A DNA stretch of 42,767 nt, taken from positions 1-42,767 of the IMG/VR virus record IMGVR_UViG_3300045955_000077; one strand, given 5' to 3'. The notes under the pieces are model-generated. The model was not told where the DNA came from and made no database searches. It was given only the letters and a program-made list of their open reading frames with translations. This DNA is from a virus. The translations under genes were made by a program, and so were the position numbers. Below are positions 33,969 to 41,500 of this stretch, one piece after another (position 1 is the stretch's first letter; each line of letters starts with the position of its first letter).

Positions 33969-35931
33969 TGACTTTTCTTGCCCGCAGGCTGCCGGTCTTG
34001 GGGTCCTTGACGATCTCGGTCTCGGCATTGATCGCCTGCGCCAGTTGCGTCATCGCCTCGGTCAGGCCAGCATAAACCCGTTCGTTGGATTGCTCCGAGC
34101 GTCCGCTGCCGTTCGCTGCCAGCTTCATCTCGTGCGACTGCTGATCACGGACCGATGCCGCAGTATTCTCGGTCATCTTGAATTCGTGCTCCTGCTGCTT
34201 CAATCCGGCATTGATCAGTGCCAGCTCGCGATCCAGCTCGAACTTGCGCTCGGCCAGCATGATGTCCGCGGCCACCTTGCGATTATTAGTCTCGATGTCG
34301 GCCTGCGCCTGCACCGCCTCGCGCTCAAACCGCTGCTCCATAGCGCGGCGGTCCAATTCCGCCTTGTTGGCATCGCGCTGCTGCTCGCCGCGCAGTTTGA
34401 GGATTTCGATCTGCTGGTCGCCCTGCATCTTGAGGGCGGCAATGCGCTCCTCCGACTGGGTCTTGGCGTTGGTCATCATCATGTCGGCCTCGGCCTTCTG
34501 CTGCTCGGGCGATTTCTTGCCCTGCTTCATCACCTGGCCGGCCTGCATCAATTGCTGGTCGTTGAACTCGGGGAAATACTGCTCGGGGTTCTTCAAGCCG
34601 GCCGATTCCGCCATCTTGCGGTAGGTAGCGAAGATATGGCCGAGATTGAGGATCGGGTTGAACGGGTCGCCGACGTGCTGCAGGAACAGTTCCTGCTTCT
34701 GCGCCACCGCGTTGAGGATGGCGACGTCGCGATCGCGCGAGCCGGCGCCGAGCCCGACGTTGATCGACACGTCCATCTCGGCATTCCAGCCCCGCGGGTC
34801 CATCTCCACCCATTCGTTGCGCAGCTTGATCATCTTGGGGGCGCGCTGGTTGTTGCAGAAGATTTCCAGCAGGCAGCGGAACAGCCGTTTGAGCCCGCCG
34901 GCCTCGGCGATGTTGCGCGCGTAGGTCTCGACCTTGGAGTGCTTGACGTCCTGGGTGATGTTGGCGGCGGTGGCGGTCTGGTTCTGCAGCGCCTGCGGGT
35001 CGAGCGCCATGGTCTGCCGCCCGATGCCGGTGCGCTTCTCGGCCGCCATATCGAGGTATTCCAGCATCGGGAACGATTCCTTGAAGATCGGCGGGATGGT
35101 CAGGATGTTGACCGCGTTGGCGGCATCGCCGCGCGACCACACCGTGTCGCCGATGCCGAACGACACCAGCACGTCCGGATTGATGATGTCGGTATGCCGC
35201 GCCACCTGCCGCGGGTTGTTGACCTGATAGACATTGTTGAGCATCTGCCGGAGCACAGTGGTCTTGATCCGCTGGATGTCGTAGAGATCGTCGAACAGCG
35301 AGCGTCCACGCCGCCGATGTGGCATCGGGTTGGGCACGATGTCGGTATAGGGCAGCATGCCGCCCCATGGCTCGTTGGAGAGAAGCTCGCGCGAGCCGGC
35401 CTCGCCGATCATGCAGACCTGCCGCCATTCGGCGACGTCGGTCTCGTAGGCTACTTTGACATACAACTCGTATTTCTCGATCTGGTCCTGGCTCGGGTCG
35501 CGGTTGGATTCGGCGGCATAATTGCGCTGCCGCGACATCTGCTCGCTGCTGCGCGAGGCTCCCGCGCCGAACGACGGGGCCTCGAGGATCAGCTTGCGCT
35601 TGTCGGGATATTCGATCAGCAGGTCGGATCTGGTCGGGCGCGCGACGTCGCCGCAGAACCGCACCCGTGCCTCGTCGAGCACGGTGGCTTCCGGATCGAT
35701 CAGGAAATCATCGAGCGGCACCGGCTCGACCCGCGCCTGGCCGGACTTGATGCAGCGCTTGATCTTGACGTCGATCATCTTGATCGGCATCGGCGGCATC
35801 TGCAGCAGCGGATCGACCACCATGGGTGTGGACGGCATCGATGGCGGCTGCTGCGGAGCGGGCGGGGCCGGCATCGGTCCGGGGGTGGGCTGCTGCGGTC
35901 CTGCCGGACCGAACGAATAGGGGTCGGACAT
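33955..35931 (-). CDS. Portal protein, C-terminal part of a split portal (658 aa)
   Basis: After a Pro-rich start (residues 1-45) the sequence enters the portal at IDVKIKRCIKSGQARVEPVP, then LDDFLIDPEATVLDEARV, SLFDDLYDIQRIKTTVLRQM and NNVYQVNNPRQVARH, with the stem/wing parts around INPDVLVSFGIGDTVW. Residues 450-620 are a long Gln/Glu/Lys coiled coil, as in large podovirus portals (barrel). The N-terminal wing is encoded by the separate gene just upstream (35931-36551), whose TGA overlaps this ATG (TGATG). The portal ring is the DNA gate and docking site for TerL. Confidence 0.9.
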   Translation of the reverse strand: MSDPYSFGPAGPQQPTPGPMPAPPAPQQPPSMPSTPMVVDPLLQMPPMPIKMIDVKIKRCIKSGQARVEPVPLDDFLIDPEATVLDEARVRFCGDVARPTRSDLLIEYPDKRKLILEAPSFGAGASRSSEQMSRQRNYAAESNRDPSQDQIEKYELYVKVAYETDVAEWRQVCMIGEAGSRELLSNEPWGGMLPYTDIVPNPMPHRRRGRSLFDDLYDIQRIKTTVLRQMLNNVYQVNNPRQVARHTDIINPDVLVSFGIGDTVWSRGDAANAVNILTIPPIFKESFPMLEYLDMAAEKRTGIGRQTMALDPQALQNQTATAANITQDVKHSKVETYARNIAEAGGLKRLFRCLLEIFCNNQRAPKMIKLRNEWVEMDPRGWNAEMDVSINVGLGAGSRDRDVAILNAVAQKQELFLQHVGDPFNPILNLGHIFATYRKMAESAGLKNPEQYFPEFNDQQLMQAGQVMKQGKKSPEQQKAEADMMMTNAKTQSEERIAALKMQGDQQIEILKLRGEQQRDANKAELDRRAMEQRFEREAVQAQADIETNNRKVAADIMLAERKFELDRELALINAGLKQQEHEFKMTENTAASVRDQQSHEMKLAANGSGRSEQSNERVYAGLTEAMTQLAQAINAETEIVKDPKTGSLRARKVNGKR

Positions 35932-36551
35932 CAGTAGGCGGCTCCGGCGGTTCTCGTTTCCACCCCGGTCTCGGCGGCAGTCGGCTTGTCCTTGTCGGCT
36001 TCTGGATCGATCTCCTGCCCATCAGGACCCACGTAGTACTCTCTTTTCTCCAGCACCTCCTCGACGGTCTCGTCGTCGAGCAGCATCAGGTATTCCTCCT
36101 CCGAGAGACCGGTCAGGACCTCGGTGCGATATTCCGGGGCTTTCTCCCAAAAGTGCTTGATCACCGCGTTGCCGTGCAGCAAGGCGTCATGGAAGCTCGA
36201 ATGCAGCACCGAATAGCCGCGGCATTCGTTCATGAATTCGTAGTTGATGCCATCGGTGGCCTGCTTGGCCATGCCCTCGTCGTCCTGGGTGCGCGGCTCG
36301 TAGATGCCGATCCGGTCGGAGGCCAGGAACACCCGCAACAGCCCGGGCAGCACGCCTTCCAGGGCGTCGGCCACGTCGGGCGACACTACCTCCGACTTGC
36401 CGGGCTCGGACGGCAGGTCGACGCGCCCCTCGTAGAAATCGATCGCCTTGGTGCGCCGGCCGGCGTCCTCGCCGGTATCGGCATTGCGCGCGTCCTGGAT
36501 CCAGCCGTCACACAGCACGGCCAGCTCGCGGTCAGTCATTCCTTTCGCCAT
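35931..36551 (-). CDS. Portal protein, N-terminal part of a split portal (206 aa)
   Basis: DRELAVLCDGWIQDARNADT, then IDFYEGRVDLPSEPGKSEV and VSPDVADALEGVLPGLLRVF, QATDGINYEFMNECRGYSV, FHDALLHGNAVIKHFWEKA. These are the standard N-terminal portal motifs (F.G.LP..PGRS.VVSPDVADA.E..LP.LLRIF; DALL.gNAVIKhfWE). It ends with an acidic low-complexity tail at the point where the next gene's Pro-rich N-terminus begins. In related phages one long gene covers both. Coupled re-initiation at TGATG would give equal amounts. Confidence 0.88.
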   Translation of the reverse strand: MAKGMTDRELAVLCDGWIQDARNADTGEDAGRRTKAIDFYEGRVDLPSEPGKSEVVSPDVADALEGVLPGLLRVFLASDRIGIYEPRTQDDEGMAKQATDGINYEFMNECRGYSVLHSSFHDALLHGNAVIKHFWEKAPEYRTEVLTGLSEEEYLMLLDDETVEEVLEKREYYVGPDGQEIDPEADKDKPTAAETGVETRTAGAAY

Positions 36552-36978
36552 CGTCCTTCCTCAGGAACTTGCGCAATGTTTCACGTGCACGCCTAGCGGC
36601 GGCACGCACGTCGGCACCGGCGGCTTCCGGATGGCGCGCGAACGGCCCAGCGCCGCCGTAATAGACCTCGCGCCCGACCAGGTGCGGGGCGAGCGCTTCC
36701 AGTTCCGATGCCATCAGGCGGCGCGGCACCATGGCCGCCAGTCTCGCCGGCGAGGAGGCCGGCGCCATGGCGGCGAGCAGGGTGGCGGCCTCGTAGGCGG
36801 CCTGCGGGTTGCGCGGGTCGCCGGTGCCGGCGGTCTTGCCCGGCTCGTCCGGGATGTTGGGCACTGGCGGCAACGGCTCGCCCAGCGACTTGGCGGTGAG
36901 CGCCGGGGCGAGGATATCGAGGATATGTCGGGGCGTTTCCTGCTGGCGGCGCAACAGCGACTCGAGCAGGCCAGGCAT
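36532..36978 (-). CDS. Head-module hypothetical protein starting MPGLLESL (148 aa)
   Basis: MPGLLESLLRRQQETPRHIL, then PALTAKSLGEPLPPVPNIP and AAYEAATLLAAMAPASSPA; basic helical end RRARETLRKFLRKDDGERN. The first eight residues repeat those of the protein at 33190-33828. The end overlaps the portal start by 20 bases. It may be an assembly factor; no family recognised. Confidence 0.7.
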   Translation of the reverse strand: MPGLLESLLRRQQETPRHILDILAPALTAKSLGEPLPPVPNIPDEPGKTAGTGDPRNPQAAYEAATLLAAMAPASSPARLAAMVPRRLMASELEALAPHLVGREVYYGGAGPFARHPEAAGADVRAAARRARETLRKFLRKDDGERND

Positions 36979-37191
36979 TCATCCCTTCCCCAGCCGTGAG
37001 CGCCCGGCATCGGTCACCGATACTGTCCGGTCAAAGCGTTGCTCCGGCGTTTGCGCCAGCCCGCGCAACTGCACGAAACCGAGTTCCACCAGCCGATCGA
37101 GCCGATCGCCATGGCAGGTGCCGTATTCGGTCACGCCCTCGCCGTCGATCCAGGCCAGCAGGTTGTATTCCTGATCGGTCAGGTCTTTCAT
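36979..37191 (-). CDS. Small winged-helix-like protein between TerL and portal (70 aa)
   Basis: ATG 37191 has GGTGGTGG upstream; an ATG at 37230 would put hairpin copy 6 in the coding region and is less likely. MKDLTDQEYNLLAWIDGEG, then HGDRLDRLVELGFVQLRG and VSVTDAGRSRLGKG. The order helix, L..LVELGFV, then V.VTDAGR..L fits a MarR-like winged helix. It may bind DNA near packaging genes. No confident family. Confidence 0.65.
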   Translation of the reverse strand: MKDLTDQEYNLLAWIDGEGVTEYGTCHGDRLDRLVELGFVQLRGLAQTPEQRFDRTVSVTDAGRSRLGKG

Positions 37192-37199
37192 GCCACCAC

Positions 37200-37221
37200 C
37201 AAAAGGGCGTTTACGCCCGTC
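37200..37221 (+). repeat. Dispersed hairpin element, copy 6 (intergenic, opposite orientation)
   Basis: AAAAGGGCGTTTACGCCCGTC: stem GGGCG (37205-37209) and CGCCC (37214-37218) around TTTA. The consensus reads on the plus strand here, although the flanking genes are on the minus strand, so the element is found in both orientations relative to transcription. Confidence 0.75.
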
Positions 37222-37222
37222 T

Positions 37223-38500
37223 TCATGCAACCCACCGCATGTCGCGCTTCTTGTAGTTGAGGCTGTGCTGGGGCGCCTCGTATTTCACCGCCATCAGCCC
37301 GAAGGCGTCGGCCGAGTGCGACGACCAGTCGTGCTCGGGGCCGAGTCCGATATTGCGCTCCTCGTGCTTTTTCTCGTGGTAGTAGCCCAGCGCGTCACGC
37401 CCGGCTTCGGTGGCATGCTCGTCGAACCAGCAGCGTGGAAAGATCCGCCGCACCGCCTCTATTCGCTGTGCCGCCGCACCGCGTCCCAAGCTCGGCTCCG
37501 GGTCCTCGCAGTCGAAGCCGGCATCGCGCAGATGGTCGACGTAGCGCTTGCCGGTGACCGCGTTGGTGTTGAGCCCGTCGTGCGGCAGGTAGCAGGTAGC
37601 TTTCTGGTAGCCCCGCGAGCGCATCAGGTCGACGTAGTAGGCCAGCACCTGGCCCGCGCCTTCGATGTAATCCAGCACCAGAATCTGCTGGCCGACCCAT
37701 TGCACGATCCAGATCGCCATGGCGTCAGCCGTGGCACCAGCCCCTCCAAGATCGAGGAATGCACGAAGCGGTAGCAGCGGGTCGGCCACGACCTTGCCGA
37801 TTCGGCCTTCCTGCTTGGCCTGCTGGAGGTGCTTGGAGTAGTAGGCGCCCTCGAACGCCTGCGCATAGCCCCCCTCCCAGATGTGATCATAACGATCAGG
37901 GTAGCGCTCCAGGTCAAGCCGGCGCTCCTCCTCGAGCACCGCATTCCACCACGGATTGTCGCGCCAGTTGGCTTGCACGACGATGGCGTTGGACGGGCGG
38001 TCGACCCGCAGGAACTCGTCGACCGCATCGCTTTTGCGGCGCGGGTTCCAGGAGAACCAGATTTGCGAGCCGGTGTTGCGGATGGTGGGGCGCAGCAGCG
38101 CGAGCGAGCGAGCTGACAGGGTCTGCGCCTCCTCCACCCAGGCGATCCGGCAGCCTTCCAGCGATTTTATGCTCTCGGCGGTGTGGTCCTGCATGCCCTG
38201 GAACAGGATCAGCCCGTCGCCCGGGGCGGTGATGGCGTCCTTGGTGACGATGAACTCGGTGCCGAAGCCCAGCGTCTGGATTTTCTGCTCGACCAGATGC
38301 TTGGACGACTGTGCGAGGCTTTTCTGGTACTCGCGGATGCAGACGGCGCGGGTGCCGGGAATGCGCATGCACTCCTCGACCAGCAGCTCGCCGAAGAAAT
38401 GCGATTTACCGCTTCCCCGCCCACCGTAGGCGCCTTTGTAGCGGGCGTCGGCGAGCAGCGGGGTGAATACCCGCGCGGTGCCGATCTGGACTTTTTCCAT
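37223..38500 (-). CDS. terL: Terminase large subunit, PBSX/Terminase_3 type (425 aa)
   Basis: Walker A GGRGSGKS at residues 26-33, adenine/coupling segment TRAVCIREYQKSLAQSS, Walker B RIAWVEEAQ (about 118-126) with the catalytic Glu, and SWNPRRKSDAVDEF following. The nuclease domain shows RAFLDLGGAG with the first Asp near 248 and SSHSADAFGLMAVKYE with a late Asp. It hydrolyses ATP to pump DNA into the procapsid through the portal and cuts the concatemer. Start at 38500 follows hairpin copy 7. Length and motifs are complete. Confidence 0.95.
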   Translation of the reverse strand: MEKVQIGTARVFTPLLADARYKGAYGGRGSGKSHFFGELLVEECMRIPGTRAVCIREYQKSLAQSSKHLVEQKIQTLGFGTEFIVTKDAITAPGDGLILFQGMQDHTAESIKSLEGCRIAWVEEAQTLSARSLALLRPTIRNTGSQIWFSWNPRRKSDAVDEFLRVDRPSNAIVVQANWRDNPWWNAVLEEERRLDLERYPDRYDHIWEGGYAQAFEGAYYSKHLQQAKQEGRIGKVVADPLLPLRAFLDLGGAGATADAMAIWIVQWVGQQILVLDYIEGAGQVLAYYVDLMRSRGYQKATCYLPHDGLNTNAVTGKRYVDHLRDAGFDCEDPEPSLGRGAAAQRIEAVRRIFPRCWFDEHATEAGRDALGYYHEKKHEERNIGLGPEHDWSSHSADAFGLMAVKYEAPQHSLNYKKRDMRWVA

Positions 38501-38510
38501 TAAGATCTCA

Positions 38511-38533
38511 GACGGGTGTGAACACCCTGTTGT
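38511..38533 (-). repeat. Dispersed hairpin element, copy 7 (intergenic)
   Basis: Stem GGGTG (38514-38518) and CACCC (38523-38527) around TGAA (TTCA on the minus strand), flanked by AACAACA and GTCTGAG. The same compensating change (T-A in place of C-G) as copy 2. It lies between the giant gene's stop and the TerL start. Confidence 0.75.
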
Positions 38534-38540
38534 TCCCCCA

Positions 38541-41500
38541 TCAGGCCGCCATCGACACGTTGTTGTCGCGCAGCGTCTTGAGAATCAGCGCCTTGAGCGC
38601 ATTGGGCGTCATGCTGGCGAGCAGCATTGCCGGTATTCCCAGGATCGCGGACAGGTCCTGCAATTCCCGCGCGCTTTGGGCAGCCTGCTGCGTCGGCTGC
38701 TGCTGCATTGCCTGTCCGATGGTGATCCGCTGATTTCCGCCGGCCTCGAGCGCTGCGGCAATGGCGCCCAGGCCGCTCGGGGCGGCTGGAGGAGTTCCCG
38801 GCACTCCTGGCGCGGCAGGGCTGGGGGTCGAGACGGCCGTTGGAGTGCCGGGGCCGAGCGCGGCCGGGGCAGTGCGCACCGCGGGTCCGCGCGCGATATC
38901 GAAATTCGGGTCGTCGTAGGTGGTGACGGCCGGGCCACGCGCCACCTCGCGCGCGCCGGGAATGCCCAGGAAGCTCTGAAAATCGAAATCGATGGCCGGG
39001 TCCTGCATGACGCCGAAGCGGGAGGCCACCTGTTGCGCCGGCGTCGAAACGCCTTGGATAATCCCTCGGTCAGTCTTGCCGGTTGGATCGCGATCGTAGA
39101 GTGGCGTCACCAGCTCGATATCGCGACCGGGCAGTTGTGCCTCGCGCTGGAGCGGACCGACGAATTCCTCTGGCTCCGGGGTGGTCCATGGTTGCGGGCT
39201 CAGGATGGCCATGCGTGCCTGCTGGACGGTGATCGGCGAGATCATCGCGCGCGCCGCCTCCGGGTCGCGCTCGGCCAGATTGCCAACGGTGCGGGTGACC
39301 TCCTTAGCCGCCTCCGGATTGCGATCGAACATATCTCCGACTACCCGCGTCACTGCTTTGGCCAGTTCCGGATCGCGATCGTGCAGATCGGCGATGTTGC
39401 GGGCCACCTCCTTGGCTGCGTCGGGATCGCGATCGGCCAGATTGCCAACTACTCGTGCGACCTCTCTGGCGGTTTCGGGATCGCGCTCGGCGAGGTCGCC
39501 GACGGTGCGGGTGATCTCGCCCTTGACCTCTTTTGCAGCGGTCTTGATGGCGTTGATTGTATTCTGCACGGCCGTCTTGGCGGTTTCCTTGGCGGCCTCT
39601 GCGAGCGCCTTAGCGGTATTCAGCATCTGCTCATAGGGCGCTATTCCAGGAATGGCATCGAGCGCTTTTCGACCGGCCTCTCGTGCAGCGCGCTCGGCAT
39701 TCTGTCGGACATCCTTGGCATCGGGATTGGCGCGCGCTGCCCGCTCGGCAGCTTCCGCCATTGATCTTGCAATGCCCCTCATTGCCTCAACGACGTCCGA
39801 TCGGTCGCGCGCCATTCCCGGCAACTGGCTGATGGCCGCTCGCTCGGCAGATTTTGCGGTTCTGTCGAGATCCTGCCTGGTTGGCGCCGGTGCGGTACGC
39901 GCCTGCGCCTGCGCTTTTGGAGCAACAATCTCCCGCGCCATGTCCGGATCGCGCTCGGCGAGATCACCGATGGTGCGCGCGACCTCTCTGGCCGCCTCCG
40001 GATCGCGCTCGGCCAGATCGCCGACCGCGCGCACCACCTCTCTAGCGGCTTCCGGATCCAGATCCGCCAGGTTGCCGACAACCCTTGCCACTTCGCGGGC
40101 GGTTTCCGGATCGCGCTCCGCGAGTTCTCCGATCGTGCGGGCAATTTCGCGTTCATCCGGCAGGCCGGTCAGCAGCGAGGAGAGACCCGGCGAGATCGAG
40201 GGGGTTGTTGTTCCTGGACCGACGAAAGCAGCCCGCCCGGGTGGCGCCTCTTGATGCTCCAGTTCCCTGCCGGCCTGTTGCACGGTGCCGGGTAGCGGTA
40301 TTGCTGGCCGCGAGGGCGGCAATGGCACCGTGCGCGCCTGCGCTGTGCTGCGCGCCGTTGCGCGGCCGCGAGCACCGCGCGCTGTTGCAACGCCAATCGT
40401 GGGCGTGCCGGTCGCCTGAATATGCCAGGGTTCGTGCGCCATCGGAAAAGCCAGACCAAACCTAGCGGCATTGGCATGAACCCATCTGCCAAGCTCAGTA
40501 TTGGCAAAACTGCGTAGACCTTGCTGGCTAAGACTGCCAAGATCAGCGGCATCGCCGCGAACATGTGGCGCATTCGGACTAGGCCGCGCCACCATGCGCG
40601 AGTTACGGCCAGACCGCTCCCAAAGTTGACGTTGCACCTCAATATCGCGCCAACCGGAGGTAATCCCAAAGTCATTGCGCAGATGCTGCGGCATGGCATT
40701 GGCCATGCGCGTCAGTCGGTCCCGCAGCACCGGGCTCATATTTTCCCAGGACCGTTGCGCACCACGATTAGCAGCACCGCCAATCATTGGGATCGGAGTA
40801 ACTTGCTGCTGCTGCCGAATGAAATCGCGAATGGTTGGCGGACTGGTTGGGGCTTCCCCCTCCAATCCTTCCAAGCCGGTGGAACGTGATCCGGTCGGAA
40901 AGCCGCCGGGCAGGCTGGACAGCAATCCAGCCGGTTCCGCAGTTGCCGGCGTACTCGGTGCAGTCAGTGTGCCCAGAAGCCCGGTGGTCGCAGGCGCCGT
41001 CGTCGTAGCCGGTGCCGCCGTTTGTGCAGCCGCATTGACTGCCGCGGCCGCCACCGCCGGATTGGTCTGGGCCACCGCCGTGATGGCAGCCGCCGCCACC
41101 TCCGGGTTGTCCTGCGCAACGGCCGCAATGACCGCCACCGCAGTCGCTGGTGCGGTCTGCGCCAGATTGGCAATCGCGGCTACCGCGGTTTCGGGCGAGG
41201 TCTGCGCTACCGCCGCAACCTGTGCGGCCGCCTGCGCAATCTCGGCCGGCGCCTGCTGGGCAACGGCCGCCGCCTGCTGTGCAACGGTGGCTGGCGCTTC
41301 TGGCGTTGAAATAGTGGAAGGTGCCTGTTGCGCTACGGCTGCCGGCGCTTGTTGAGCAACGGTAGTCGGGGCTTCTTGTGTAACAGCCGTTGGCGCCTCC
41401 TGCGCCACTTGCGCCACAGCAGGAGCTTGCTGCGCAATGGTGGCTGGCGCTTCCTGGGTAACCTGGGTAGGGGCCTCCTGGGTTACTTGAGTAGGCGGTT

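Noticed and set aside
33862-35937. 691-codon open frame on the plus strand opposite the portal gene
   Set aside because: It mirrors the portal gene on the opposite strand. GC-rich third positions leave the antisense frame open. Portal motifs on the minus strand are unambiguous.
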